Positions 10,013-21,665 of a stretch of DNA of 64,000 nucleotides are shown here, in pieces. The notes beneath the pieces were generated by a model, which saw only the letters and a list, made by a program, of their open reading frames with translations, ran no database searches and had not been told where the DNA came from. Source of the stretch: Taudactylus pleione (lineage: Eukaryota; Chordata; Amphibia; Anura; Myobatrachidae); assembly GCA_031769625.1 (NCBI GenBank), contig JAUIMM010000547.1, forward strand, positions 1,426,001 to 1,490,000, in the 5' to 3' direction. Numbering within the stretch: the first letter of the stretch is position 1; each line of letters begins with the position of its first letter. Position numbers and translations under genes: made by a program.

Positions 10013-11062
10013 GAGGGCTGCCATCAGAAATTGTGAGGACCGGGACTGACAAAATAGTCAGGTTCCCTGGGCCTCCCCTCCCTCCTAAATCCCCCTCCCT
10101 CCCCCGCTACCGCTAAGTCTCATGAGTCATGACTTAACTTATATCCTTGAAGAAGGCCCCTTCCTTCTGGCTTCTCTTCCTCCTGATCTGGCTGGCGCTG
10201 TTCCTCACGCGCCTCGGCTCCTCTGACCTCTCCCAGCAGTGTGGGGTGACCTCATGATGTGCCAACTCCAAAGAAAAAAAAACAACTATTGAACAAGGGA
10301 GTGGGTGGGGGCAGGCCTCAGCGAGACATGCAGGTTGGAGCGGGCCCTCTTCCTTTTACTCAGTGGGTTAGTGCAAGCAGGCGGGCAGTAGCAGTGCCCC
10401 CCCTTTCACTCAAGGGGGTAGTGTAGTCTGTGCAGCGGCAGTAGAGTGGGTGGTACTGGGTAGGAGTGGGCCGGCAGGTGGGCCCCCACCTGTTCTGCCA
10501 GTGTCCAGGCCCGGGCCTCTAGTCCCGGCAGCAGGGGTGTATTTAGGGGTCTGTGTGCCCCTGGCAAATGGACTGGTGCCCCCCTCCATCCATATTTTCT
10601 GAATAATTACATTCTGTTACCCCAGCCATCCCCCTTCATTCTCCACAGCCTTTCCCCCTTCTCTCTACCCAGCCATCTCCCTTCAGTGTCCCCAGCCATC
10701 CCTCTTCTGTCTCCCCAGTCATTAGCCTTCCCATTTTTTGTGTCCCCAGCCATCTCTTCTCTGTGTACCCTGACATCCCCCTTCTGAGTCCCCATGCATC
10801 CCCCTTCTGCTGCCCCCCCCCACATCCAGCCCCTGCAGCCCACATAGATACTTACCGTATCTTCCTGCTGTGTTGGGGCTGTGGTAGGTTCCTCAGTAAG
10901 AGCAGCAATGTGGCGCGCGTGATGTCATAGCCAGCGGCTACGGGGCACTAAACATCTGCCCGGGTAGGAAATCCGGTGTGCGGGGACTGAAGATAACAGG
11001 CTGGGCCTCTAGTGCCGGCACTCTAGTCCCGGGCCAGTAGTCCACCCCTGATGGCAGCCCTG
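10013..11062. mobile_element. 1,050-bp hAT-like non-autonomous element inside the LINE
   Basis: Ends GAGGGCTGCCATCAG and CTGATGGCAGCCCTG are inverted repeats. Flanks AAAACAGC (10005-10012) and AGAACAGC (11063-11070) match at 7 of 8 positions, fitting the hAT 8-bp duplication. The LINE frame resumes on both sides. The interior is C-rich and carries a minisatellite (10620-10815). No transposase is encoded. Confidence 0.82.
10620..10815. repeat. Minisatellite, CCAGCCATCCCCCTTCTGTGT-type units
   Basis: About eight diverged units of roughly 23-25 bp. Open frames on the minus strand here (GDGWG repeats) are products of the repeat. Confidence 0.8.
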
Positions 11063-11302
11063 AGAACAGCACAAATTCTTTCCTTAGCGATTTTTCCTCT
11101 CATCTTCCGTGCCAGCATGCTACCTGCCCTAAAGCTTCTGTTTCAACTCAAACAGATTTTAATGCACCTCAAGCAAAACACATTCCATTTATCTGTTGCT
11201 TTAACTAACTCTTTAAAAAGATTAGTATCAGAGGGAGAGTGTTTGTTGAGCTTCCAAGACAGCAATCTGAGTTTCTAACTCTACTTGAAGCTTCAAGTTA
11301 AT

Positions 11303-11457
11303 GGGCCTGATTCAGCAAGGATCTCAGTTGCTTATACGTACGCAGTCGGACGATTCTTGTGTACTGCGTGCGCGAACCGGCCACTGCGATTGGGACTGCG
11401 ATCTCAATGACCATCCAGGCCCATCGCAGAGTGATTGACAGGAAGTGAACTCTACCC
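11303..11457. mobile_element. Left end of a group A GGGCCTGATTCAG element
   Basis: GGGCCTGATTCAGCAAGG start and group A subterminal sequence; homology stops near GATTGACAGGAAG. No matching right end was found. Confidence 0.7.
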
Positions 11458-11619
11458 AAAGGGAGAGTTCCTGCAGTTTCTGCGTTAGCAGCTGAACCTG
11501 TGTGGTCAGAACCTGAGCAAGATTCTGAGCCGGCTCCATAACAGGAGATCACAAAAATACCCCCAAGAATAATCTATGCAGCCGGTGATAATGTTATGCC
11601 CCAGGTGTGACTTTTGAGG

Positions 11620-12110
11620 GTAACGTCCCGTAAAAGCCTTGAGGGCTGGTATTTCTTGGCTAGATGTGGCCGAAAAGCAGCTTTGAGAGCTGTAATGCCT
11701 TGGCTGGATGGGCCTATGGACCGTAAGATGAGAAGCAGCCTTTGGCAGTGCAGCAGCCTTGAGGGCTGGAAAGCCTTGGCTATCAGAGGCCGGTAGGCCG
11801 TGAGATGAGATGCGGCCTTTGGGCCGTGTAGCAGCCTTGAGGGTGGAAGGCCTTGGCAAGCTGAGGCCGGTGGGCTGTGAGATGAGATGCGGCCTTTGGG
11901 CCATTCAGCAGAGTCGGGGCTGGAAGGTCTTGGCTAGTTGAGGCTGGTGGGCCGTGAGATGAGATGTGGCCTTTGGGCCGTGTAGCAGCCTTGAGGGCTG
12001 GCATAACTTGGCTAGTTGAGGATGGTGGGCCGTGAGATGAGATGCGGCCTTTGGGCCATGCAGCAGCCTTGAGGGCTGGAATAACTTGGCTAGATGTGGC
12101 AGACAAGATA
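11620..12110. repeat. Minisatellite of about 75-80 bp units
   Basis: Six to seven units containing AGCAGCCTTGAGGGCTGG and GTGAGATGAGATGCGGCC. The open frames of 60-180 codons across it are repeat artefacts. Confidence 0.9.
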
Positions 12111-12159
12111 GGTGCTACTGGGAAGACACTGGCATTGGTATGCGGGTGGGTACTTTGGA

Positions 12160-12350
12160 AGCAGTAGTGCGGCCTGTGCCACCGGGTTGACACAAGCAGC
12201 TGATGCTGTACTGTGGCCTGTGCCGCCGGGTTGACACAAGCAGCTGACACTGTAGTGCGGCGGGAGCCACCGGGTTGACACCAGCAGCTGACACCATAGA
12301 GCGGCCTGTGCTGTCGGGTTGACACAAGCAACGCACACTGGACTGTGTAT
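12160..12350. repeat. Minisatellite of about 44-46 bp units
   Basis: Four units with GGGTTGACACAAGCAGCTGA. It adjoins the preceding, unrelated array. Confidence 0.85.
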
Positions 12351-12362
12351 TCTGAGCACAGA

Positions 12363-12750
12363 GGCCCTGATTCAGAGCTGGACGCTCTGACAGTCTATCC
12401 CTCCTACTTTTTGGAGCGGCCTCCTGGCCTCTCGCATAGCTGTGGGTGACCACCCACAGCTATAGCGAGCAGCCAAAATGATGGTCAAGACCATCGCGAC
12501 CATCGGGCTTGCGATGAGACCCTTGCTGTAGGGTCTCGCTGCCGCAAGCCCTGGAGTGCTTTTGGCTCTATCAGAGCCAATAGTATTCCCACTGATATCA
12601 CCAGTGATGTCAGTGGGGCCGGCCCCAGACAGTAGGCATTCCCATGGGAACGCCTCCGTCTGGGCAGCCACGCCACCGGCATGCCCACCAAAGGGGGCGT
12701 GCTGTCAATCACCATTGATAGCACACCCCCTTTGGTGCGAGACCCTTAAC
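12363..12750. mobile_element. Group B GGGCCTGATTCAG element, right end lost
   Basis: Begins GGCCCTGATTCAGAGC and shows the group B hairpins (GCTGTGGGTGACCACCCACAGC, TTTTGGCTCTATCAGAGCC). Homology stops after TTTGGTGCGAGACCC. Confidence 0.8.
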
Positions 12751-12984
12751 AACGGCTTGGGGGTTGTCAGACCAAATAAAGGATATCCTGGTCCAGTCTC
12801 CTTCTCCGAGTACCCTGGACGAGCTCATGAACTTGGCTATTTGAATCGATCGAAGAGAAGAGTCTGCCTTCCCTGCCTCCGCACCCTCCATTATGGATGG
12901 TTCCGCCTGACACTGAAGAACCGATGCAACTGGGTGTGTTTCGTCTTCCTACCTAAGAGAAACATAGGAGATGTATGTTGGGTC

Positions 12985-13250
12985 TGTGCCTTTACTGCAG
13001 AGGTAAAGGACATGTAGGCCAGCTTGTTCTTTAAAATTGGTAAAAAGCAAGGTCTAGATGAGTTAGGGGAGGCACATTTAGGCCTTGCATCCATCTCCCC
13101 AGAAAATTTGGTTCTCATTACCGCAGTCATCACTCTGTACAACAGTCAGGTCTGTGTTCCTGCATTCATTGATAGCGGAGCTGTGGAGAACTTTATGGAC
13201 ATTGCCGTTTTCAAGACCTTGGGCCTGAATCCTGAGGCTCTGGAAAAGGG
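12985..13250 (+). pseudogene. Gypsy gag C-terminus and protease remnant
   Basis: One frame reads CLYCRGKGHVGQL near 12985-13030, a CCHC zinc knuckle that has lost its last cysteine. Another reads VCVPAFIDSGAVENFMD (about 13150-13200); the DSG triad is the aspartic-protease active site that processes gag-pol. The frame then runs out of protease homology near 13260 and joins RT sequence, which suggests a deletion removing the end of protease and the start of RT. Confidence 0.7.
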
Positions 13251-13274
13251 TTTAATTTGTCCTTCTAATCCCCA

Positions 13275-13895
13275 GTGGGAGCGAGGTTTTTCTTTGTCGA
13301 GAAGAAGGATGGATCCCTCGGATCCTGCATTGACTTCCATGGACTGAATAAGATCACAGTCAAAAATGCATATCCCTTACCACTCATCTCCATTCTCTTT
13401 GATCAACTGCGAGAGGCCTCCATCTTTTCTAAGCTTGATCTTAGAGGCACATATAACTTCATTCGCAGCAGGGAAGGAGACGAGTCGAAGACTGCATTTA
13501 ACACTCATTCAGGACATTTTGAATATCTTATTATGCCGTTCGGACTCTCCAACGTCCCAGCCATTTTTCAAGATTTCATAAATGAGGTGCTAGGAGATTT
13601 CTTGGGAGTCTTTGCAGTGGTTTATTTAGAAGAGATCCTCATCTATTCTAAGTCTGTGGAGGAACACCATAGGCATGAGTGGCAGATCTGGCAAAAACTT
13701 CTGGATAACAACTTGTATGCCAAATTGGAGAAGTGCGAATTTGATGTGAAGGAGGTATCGTTCCTGGCCTATATAATATCTTCGCAAGGCTTCTCCATGG
13801 AGCCTGGAAAGGTGAAGGCCATCCAGCGATTTCTGGGTTTTGCAAACTATTACCACAGATTCGCCCATCATCGAGTTAACGAAAAAAGGAGCTGA
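13275..13895 (+). pseudogene. Gypsy reverse transcriptase with altered catalytic box
   Basis: The 206-codon open segment holds RT blocks in order: [58 protein letters not shown], then [11 protein letters not shown] where YVDD is expected. Both catalytic aspartates are glutamates here. The segment continues into the thumb ([17 protein letters not shown]) and [10 protein letters not shown]. Usual role: minus- and plus-strand DNA synthesis. Its N-terminal finger is truncated. Confidence 0.85.
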
Positions 13896-14591
13896 GGTCA
13901 CTAATTGGATGTCTGAGGCTATTCAGGCCTTTAATACTCTGAAAGCGGCTTTTGTGTCTGGTCCTGTCCTTCGGCACCCTAAACAAGAGTTCCCATTCAT
14001 CGTCAAGGTTGATGCATCTGAGGTTGGAGTGGGCGCTTTCCTTTCACAAAAGGATATCATAGATGGCAAACTTCACCCATGCGTTCTCTTTTCCCAGAAG
14101 TTTGATTTGGCAGAGGAACTATGACATTGGCAACCGGCATGCTTTTGGTTATCAAATGGGCCTTTGAAGACTGGAGCCACTGGTTAGAGGGGGCTAACCA
14201 TGTAGTGACGGTTCTCACGGACCACAAAAATCTGGCCTACATAGAAACGGCAAAGAGGTTGAATGCGAGGCAGGCTCGCTGGGCCCTATTCTTTACCCGG
14301 TTCAATTATGTGGTCCCATTCAGACAAGGGTCTAAGAATATTAAGGCGGATGCCCTGTCTCGAAGCTTCTCCGTCAGTCATCCACCAAGGGCCTCTGAAG
14401 AGAACATCATTCCAGCTTCTAGGATTCATTTTGCTGTGACCAGGACCCTGGCAGATTCTCTTTGCTCTTGTCAGTCTGAAGCCCCTCTTGAGAAACTGTC
14501 AGGGGTGCTATTTGTCCCTGAGAGACTGCATAAGGATGTGTTGAAGGATGTTCATTCTGATAAGGCGGTGGGTCATCAGGCATTGCCATAA
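13840..14591 (+). pseudogene. Gypsy RNase H region, two frames
   Basis: Overlapping open pieces 13840-14124 and 14121-14591 read IVKVDASEVGVGAFLSQ (first catalytic Asp) and VLTDHKNLAYIETAKRLNAR with ADALSR (typical RNase H and tether of gypsy elements). The frame changes near 14120. Confidence 0.8.
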
Positions 14592-14639
14592 CTTTGGAAC
14601 TTCTGTCTTGTCCTGTCTGGTGGCAGTCCATGTCTTGAG

Positions 14640-15081
14640 AAACTCGCTACTTCATTTTGGCATGTGATGTCTGCTCTAGAAATAAGACTCTCCGGACTAC
14701 TCTTCCAGGTTTACTGTGTCCTCTTCCTATGCCCCCTAAGCCATGGACCCACATTGAAAATGACTTTGTTGTTGACCTTCCTATGTCATCTGTTCTGTCA
14801 TCTGGACTGTCGTGGATTGGTTCTCCAAAATGGTGCATTTTATTCCTCTGGGCAAGTTACCATCTGCTAACGAATTGTCAGCACTGTTTTTACAATATGT
14901 CTTCAGACTTCATGGACTTCCAGTGGATATCATCTCAGATCTCGGAACACAATTCATTGCCCGGTTTTGGAGATGTTTCTGTGCCGATTTGAGTATCAAC
15001 ATCAGCTTATCCTCAGGCTATCATCCACAGTCCAACGTTCAGACCGAGCGGGCCAATCAGTCCTTGGAACAGTTCCTCTGA
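14640..15081 (+). pseudogene. Gypsy integrase remnant
   Basis: The piece 14812-15081 reads [34 protein letters not shown] and [20 protein letters not shown]. It holds the second Asp and the Glu of the DDE core that joins element DNA to the host. The upstream zinc-binding part (about 14640-14760) is shifted in frame. Confidence 0.8.
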
Positions 15082-16019
15082 TGTTTCTTTTCCAACTGCC
15101 ACTTAATACTAGAAATCTTTCCCTGCACACCATTTCTAAACTCATTAAGGACCTCAATATCTGTGTGGCCTTTTCAGGGTGTTACAACTATAGGGGATTT
15201 GCTGGATAGAGGAGTGTGCTCCTTTCCTTCCCTTAATTACAAGACCGATACGCTTTCCTCTTTAGTGACTTGTTTCAATATTATAGAATACGCTACTGGT
15301 TCAGGAAATGTGACACATTTAGGTTTACCCCCTACTGTTATATTGTCCCGTTTCACCTCAGGGGGCAACAGACATAACATTTCTTTCTGGTATAAGTTTC
15401 TGGTGGGGTTATGTCCCTTTGTTAAGATGCCCTCTCAGCTTCACTGGGAACTAGATCTGGGCCATTCTATATCTGATGCTCAATGGGAGACAATTTATAA
15501 TACATCCTATCACATATCGCATTGCCTAAACAACACGGAGATGCACATTAAATTGATTAATAGACTTTATCTCACTCCTGATTGTCGGGTTGCGGCCTAG
15601 GATCGGCCATTACTCACCTCAGAGACGGCTTCCCCTGACCTCCTGAGCGGTCAGACGCCAGGCGCGGCGGCGTGTGATGCGCTAAGGATTATATCTGGGG
15701 TCTGCTAGGACATCCATGTGCTCGCACCGTGATATGATTTCTGCGGTTACCGTCATAGACGCAGCCATGACAGTCTATATCCTGATTAGCCCTTTACCCA
15801 ATGGTATCATTGGTGCTGTCAGCCGACTTTCCTTCAATGGACTGCTACCTTAGGTTATTTTACCGGGCTCTGGACAACAGGAAGTTGCCTGTACAACGTT
15901 GTTACTTCCAGTTAAGACTTCCTGTTGCAGCATTCCAGGTCCCAAGCTCCGTTGCTTCTAGTGTCTTGTTTCTAGTGTTTATCCATAGTGTGCTTACTCA
16001 GTACGTCTACTAAATACAA

Positions 16020-16925
16020 TCTCCCAAAGTCATCTCCTGTGCCAGTTCTGTGTCTGAAGCCACACTGCATGTACTTTTGTACGTTATCCAAGTACCATCT
16101 CATCATACCATTCTCCTATGCCAGTTCTGCGTCCGAAGCCACAGTGTGTGTACTGAGGGCCTGATTCAGCAAGGAACGCAGTAGCAAAGACACACGCAAT
16201 TGGTTGATTAATTCGCAATGCGCATGTGTGCGAATTAGCAATTGTGATGGGAACTGCGTACGCAGAGGCTACGCAGACCCAGATTGACAGGAAGAGCCGT
16301 TTATGGGTGGTCGGGCTAACGCAGGCATGCCAGTGCGTTGCAACGCCGTTGCAAGGGTGTGCATAAATTATCCACTGCAATACCATACACAGCATGAGGG
16401 CTCATAGCATGTGCTGAAGTCAGCAATTCCAGAGTGAGGTCTGACCTGCCTTAACTGTGCGTATGGGTCCGATGTTAACTCAATGTTGCCAATTATTTCG
16501 CTATATTGCCCAAGTATACGGATGTGTGTAAGGGGAAGTGGGCGTCCTTATGTTACTGTGATCGCAATGCGATTGCAAACATTTGCATTTCACCGCTAAT
16601 ATTAGCAACTGCGTAGCGTGCGTTCTAGCAGAATAACGATCCTTGCTGAATTCGGGCCCTTAGTACGTTATCCAAGTACCATCTCATCATACCATTTTCG
16701 TGTACCAGTTCTGTGTCTGAAGTCACAGTGTGTGTACCTAGTACATCATCCAAGTACCATCTCATAATATCATTCTCCTGTGTCAGTTCTGCGTCTGAAG
16801 CCGCAGCATATGTATTTAGTACGTCATCCAAGTACAATCTCCTAGTGCCATTCTCCTGTGTCAGCCTTGCGTCTGGATCAACAGAGTATGCACTCATTAC
16901 ATTACCCCAGTACAAACTTCCAGTA
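16020..16925. repeat. 78-bp tandem repeat in the solo LTR, five units
   Basis: Units contain CCAAGTACCATCTCATCATA and TGTGTCTGAAGCCACAGTG. The second unit is split by the group A element. Comparison of units shows the empty target (GTATTTAGTACG type). Confidence 0.9.
16157..16659. mobile_element. GGGCCTGATTCAG element, group A, inside the LTR
   Basis: Starts GGGCCTGATTCAGCAAGG, ends CCTTGCTGAATTCGGGCCC. Flanks TGA (left) and TTA (right) fit a 3-bp duplication with one change. The sister tandem units give the pre-insertion sequence. Confidence 0.87.
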
Positions 16926-18023
16926 TCTGTTTCCTTCGCTTTCCCTGTGATAAGTGTTCTTCCATTTCCCACTTGTGCTGGACACCTTACCAAAGGGCCG
17001 CAACCTGCTTGCTGGGTGCAGCTTAAGCCCAAATCTCGCTTGGAGGGGTCATTGGTGAACACCTCCCAGTAAGTTAGACTCCGCGCCTTTGGTCAGGTCT
17101 AGCCAACATCAGGTACTAGTAGATGAGGAAGTCATTTATCTAGGCACCTCGCCTCTTGTTCCTTCCCCAATCTGGGTCCAAGTCTTCCAATACCTCGGCA
17201 GAGGGTCAGCATAGCCTGAGCGTGACACTGATAGATTACACACTATGTGGCCCTCTTGCTCTAAATTTTGTTGGCGGAATTGCTGCGAAGTGGGCCATGT
17301 TTTTCATGTTTTTTGGACATGCCCTCTCCTTCGCAATTTTTGGGAGGACATCTTCTCTTTGATTAATAAAGTACTGAGTCTGACCCTAGCTTCCTCTCCT
17401 ACTCTAGTGCGCCTCCACCCTGCGTCCGTCCTACCTAATCAGCGGTACGTGTTAGGCCATATTTTGGCAGCTGCTCGTGCTGTACTAGCACAATGCTGGA
17501 AGCAGCCTCTCCCACCCTCATTTACATAAAGTGGTTCATAAAATCCATTTCCATTTCACCATGGAAATGGCTGCTGTCCCCTATTCCACATCAACTTCGT
17601 CCCCTCTCATGAAGTGGATGGCTTGGCAGGATTTTTCCAGACGGCGAAAGTGCCCGCTATTTGACCAACTCATCTGTGACCGACCCATTACAATTTAGCC
17701 TAAATGAAACAGATTCTTCCTTGAAAGATCACTTCATTCTCTATATGTTGATGTGCTTCTCCGGGTTTGTTATTTCCAGTTCTCTTTACATCATTACTTA
17801 TTGTATATTGTTATGTATATTTGACTCATGTACCCCTTCCTCCTTCTTTCCCCTTTTTTTCTGAACCCTTTCTTTTAAAAAAAAAATTAAATAAAAAGGA
17901 TTGAAGTTAGAAAAAAAAAGAAGCTCATAGTAAGTACTGAGTTTGAGGCATCAGCAGAACTTAGGTAAGACGGGATATAAATTACAAGGCTCCACAAAAT
18001 CTGGACTTAATATAAAGGATTCC

Positions 18024-18530
18024 GGGCCTGATTCAGAGACGGACGCTCTGAACGAGCGCTCGCTCTGAATCAGGGTAATTTTTGGGCCGCTCGCATAGCT
18101 GTGGGTGACCACCCACAGCTATTGCGAGCGGCCAGGTTGATGATCGCGATGGTCAAGACCATCGCGACCATCGGGCTTGCGACGAGGCCCTTGTGGTAAG
18201 GTCTCGTGGCCGCAAGCCCCAGAGAGCTTCTGGCTCTAATAGAGCCGGAAGCTCGCTCTCCCACTGACCTCAGTGGGGCTGCCCCGAAACGGCAGGCGCT
18301 CCGTCGGGAACGCCTCCATCTGGCCAGCCCCCCCCCCCCGCCCGCCTACCAAACGGGGCGAGCTGTCAATCACCATCGGTAGCTCACTCCCTTTGGTGCG
18401 AGACGCAGAGCAACGGAGCACCCGTCGCTAGCCGGGTCTCGTGCATGTGCACGATGGAGCCTTCTCCGTCATGTGCATGCCCAGTGGGCAAACATCGACC
18501 CGGTTGCGACACTAAGCGCTTGCAACCGGG
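18024..18530. mobile_element. Group B GGGCCTGATTCAG element, right tip lost
   Basis: Begins GGGCCTGATTCAGAGACGG, carries the group B chain of hairpins, and stops after CAACCGGGTCTG where other copies continue GAATCAGGCCC. Confidence 0.82.
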
Positions 18531-20283
18531 TCTGCCATTTCACAAGCTGCGTTTGAAAAATGGCAGTTAGGAGCTGATTGGCTGGTACCTTATCACCATT
18601 CACTTTATCTCCAATAAAAACTTTGGAAATAGACCCCTCAGTCTCTTTATAGCAGCAGGCAGGATCTCAGCACCACAGCAGGTAAGTGATTCAATATGCC
18701 CTAGACAGTAACTGTTGCCAACAGATATAATACAGGCACTGACAGACTGCCATTTCAGTGCTCTGAGCAGCCACAGGAGCAAATGAGGGACAGCAGTGAA
18801 GGCAAACTAAATCCTCCCAGGAAGAGGCAGCTGTGTTGATGATGACAGTGGGCTCCCAGCATCCCTTATCAAAATGGCACCTTTTCTGCTGCTCCGGCAG
18901 CCACACCGGCTGTGAGGGCTCCAGAGCACTGGTATATAGAGGTCCTAGGGACAGGGTCTCCATAGACCAGGATGCCTGCGACAGAAGGGACGGATAGTAG
19001 CCACGAAATGCACTAGTGCCAACCGTAGCACTAGCAGGCCACAAGAGTAGGCCTCTGATTGCCAAGCACCATAGACATGTTCCAAAGGCAACGGGGGACC
19101 AGCTGGCACTGAGGAGAAAGGTACTGGGGATGGGGAAGTCCCTAAATGTATCCAGAAACGCCGGTATTACAGTATGCCACGCCCCCGTAACATATAAATT
19201 TATTGTGGCAGTGAGTCACATAGGTCATCCATTAACAAATGCATATACTGAGATATTAGCATGGTGCACAATACTTTATGCCAAAATTTCCTGCAGAATA
19301 TTTTAAACAGTAAGCTAAAAATAAGTCTAATAATAAAGTAAATTCACAGTGCCATGTTTTAGGGGGAATGCACAGGGATGTTGTTCTCTTTAACAATGAC
19401 GTAATCCATGAGGGAGTTCCTGTACGTTATTCCGGACAGTCCAGAAATCAGAAAGGAGGTGACCTAATCCCTGATCTGGATTGTATGTCCGTAGCGGTCT
19501 TGCAGCTGTGGTGACTGTGCAGCAACTGGGAACAAGTCCTAGAACACATGCTGTCTGGGTCAAGACTGTAAGAGATCTGCAGCAGCTGAGTAGCTCTTGC
19601 AAGGACTGAGGGGCACACATAGTTACTACCACTATAGGTAGTGCTCCGCAAGCCCCGATTTTGTGAATGTAACGGCGCATGCACAGCACTGATTACAGCT
19701 GTGGTAAGTTAGAGCTGATAGGGAAAATTATCTATAAAAAGCTGTCATCGCAAAAAATTCAGCTTTTCGGAATAGATAGTTATAGAGAGGAGGAATGATG
19801 GTAATTAGGTAGAACTCCATGCGAGTTCTAAACCCAATTACCTCCAGAGAATTTTTAGTTATAATGAATAGGCCCCTGAGAGTGTTTTCAAACTTTTTCA
19901 CATTATTTTAGTTTCACTTAAATGTATGAAAGGGCAATTGGAGGAGTTTTCATAAAAAACTACTTCAAACCTTTAAATTCACATACTTTTAGTAAGCAGA
20001 TTGCATGTGCCATACTTGTAATGGGAAATGTGATCTGCTTCAAATGTACTAAAGTGAGAGGAAGGGGGAGGGTGGGCCTGGAGTAGGCTTCAGCGATCAG
20101 CCTGTGTTTCTGATAGACTGCAGCGCTGATCACAGTGGAAAAATAAAGAAAAATAAAAACACCTTCAACCAGGGAATGGTGAAACGGTGAGTGGCTTGAT
20201 GACCCGGTCATCTGATCTGTAAACTGAAATTCTGTGCTGCCTTCTCAGTTGACTGGATCACGGAGGAGCTCATTGAGTTACGA
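18531..20283. other. Mostly unassigned noncoding stretch
   Basis: A half copy of the GGGGCAGATG palindromic MITE lies at about 18555-18635 (GAGCTGATTGGCTGG, CTTTATCTCC). The rest shows no coding signal, splice-bounded conserved exon or element end that I recognise. Confidence 0.5.
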
Positions 20284-21665
20284 TCATCTGAAGGAAGTAA
20301 GTGTAAGCTCTGGGGGCGAATGAAGAGGTGGGAGCCGGTGGCAGGGCATGTGCATAACCATTCTCATGGTATTTTTTGTGAAAAATATCCTGAAAAGTGT
20401 GCAGAGAGCATTTACAGGGACAGAGCTTTCTGGCAAGCTCTGTCCCTGCATGCCATATTTAATAATCTTTAAAAATATAATTAATTTAGTGGGACTATAT
20501 TGAAGAGAGCCTGATGGGTCCTTGAGTGCTGGCATTGCTAAAGAAGCCTTACAAGCCTTCAAGCGATTGGCAAAGTGGGTATCTGCCATGTTGCTTTTTT
20601 CATAGAATTGCTGGTTTAGCCATCTAAGGGATTTCTCTACTTTCTCAGAGAGAATGGCGTTGAGTGCTGATTTTGCTGAGGCAAGTTGCTTATATATGGT
20701 ATCAGTGGGAGAGCGTTTATGGAGAGACTCTAAGTGGTGAACCTGATCCATAAGGGACCGGAGGAGACGTTTATGTTCCTTGTTTCTGTGCGAAGCAAGG
20801 CTGATGATATGACCTCGGATAACGGATTTAAGGGCCTCCCAAACAAGAGGGTGGGGCAACCGGGCTCGGGCTTTTGATATTTGTCTGGTATTGAGGAATT
20901 TTTTAGGAGAGTCTCATTGAGCCGCCAGGGGGGATCAACAATTGGGGTGACCAGAAAGTCAAAAGAAGAAGTTACAATGGAGTGGTCAGACCAGGAATTA
21001 GGGATCAGAGTCACATCAGTGAGATGTTTGAAGATAGGAAGACTACAGAGAATTAAATATTCTGGAATAGGTGTGGTGGGGATAATAGTAGAAAGTATAA
21101 TCCCTAAAAGAGGGATTAAGGGAACGCCAGGTATCAAAAAGACCGGCTTCCTTCAAATGTTTATTGAGGGTTCTGGAAGCTGGACAAGGAGATGGGTGGG
21201 GCCGGGGAGAAGTATCAAGAGTCGGGTCAAGAACGGAGTTAAAATCGCCGCCGAGGAACAAGTGACCACTGCGGCGCTTATACAGTACTTTAAAAAAAGA
21301 GTTGAGGAAGCGGTGTTGGTCTACATTGGGGGCATACACCGTGGCAATAGTGACGACTGTGTGTCCGAGCCTGCCAGTTAAGATAATTTACCGACCATCT
21401 GAGTCAGTGTAGACCGAATCTTGAGTAAAAGGTCATTTGTTATTGATTAGAATAGCCACTCCATTGTTTAGACATGCTAGAGGAGTAAAACAGAGTGAAG
21501 AAGCATCTGGAGAGCAGATTAGTGTGACCAGGGGCATGAAAGTGAGTTACCTGCAGGAGGACTTTATCAGCTTTTATTGTTTGATGGAACAAGTGTAATC
21601 ATTTCTGAGGAGTATTAAGGTCTTGGACGTTCATTGAGGCCACAGTCAAAAGCATGTTGAGAAGA
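20284..21665 (-). pseudogene. L1/Tx1-type LINE ORF2: endonuclease and linker, frameshifted
   Basis: Minus-strand pieces read MNVQDLNTP (about 21645, start of the apurinic-type endonuclease), MYAPN and FLGGDFNSVLDP (21339-21240, catalytic Asn and the GDFN box), then SWSDHSIV (about 21000, the terminal SDH box). A linker follows (MPHPLVWEALKSVIRGHI, coiled LLRSLMDQVHHLESLHKRSP) to about 20284. The endonuclease nicks target DNA for target-primed reverse transcription. Three or more frame changes break it. RT is missing. Confidence 0.8.

Larger units (their letters stand above)
9350..11290 (-). pseudogene. L1/Tx1-type LINE ORF2 fragment, split by a hAT-like element
   Basis: Minus-strand translation gives the linker between endonuclease and reverse transcriptase (LEAQQTLSL near 11245, then KMRGKIAKERI near 11085). 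After the insertion 10013-11062 it continues with NNNGTKVTDPLD, the early RT segment DTFLDALYLPSLDSEFSQFL and GLDGYINFYHLL (9948-9598). Past a local rearrangement at 9586-9630 it reads DIKIYARLIANRL (about 9577-9540). These are RT landmarks of L1-clade ORF2, which nicks target DNA and primes reverse transcription from it. Several frameshifts and stops are present, and the catalytic YxDD is not retained. The fragment is dead and older than the hAT insertion in it. Confidence 0.82.
12781..15085 (+). mobile_element. Decayed Ty3/gypsy retrotransposon interior, Sushi-like
   Basis: Plus-strand fragments run gag end, protease, RT, RNase H, integrase in the usual gypsy order. They are separated by stops, frameshifts and deletions. 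No LTRs were matched to it. An L1 fragment abuts at about 15085. Confidence 0.8.
15583..17227. mobile_element. Solo LTR of an LTR retrotransposon
   Basis: Starts TGTCGGGTTG and ends GAGCGTGACA (TGTC...GACA). It is flanked by the perfect 5-bp duplication CTGAT (15578-15582 and 17228-17232). The host LINE ORF2 text is continuous across it. No gag or pol inside: it is what remains after LTR-LTR recombination. It contains 78-bp tandem repeats and a later group A element at 16157-16659, so the LTR proper is about 1.14 kb. Which internal region it belonged to is unknown. Confidence 0.88.
15086..17921 (+). pseudogene. L1/Tx1-type LINE ORF2 3' end, split by a solo LTR
   Basis: The 15163-15577 segment encodes the RT thumb and C-terminal tail (ISDAQWETIYNTSYHIS, LINRLYLTP). 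Text resumes at 17233 with HTMWPSCSKFCWRNCCEVGH, the Cys-rich C-terminal module of L1-clade ORF2, through about 17650. A 3' untranslated tail with A-rich ends (17874-17920) closes it. The gap is exactly the solo LTR 15583-17227 with its CTGAT duplication. The 5' part is truncated. Confidence 0.83.

Noticed and set aside
10607..10845. Gly/Trp/Arg-rich frames
   Set aside because: Minisatellite inside a hAT-like element.
11506..12453. Large minus-strand open frames of Ser/Pro-rich repeats
   Set aside because: They follow the 75-80 bp and 45 bp minisatellites.
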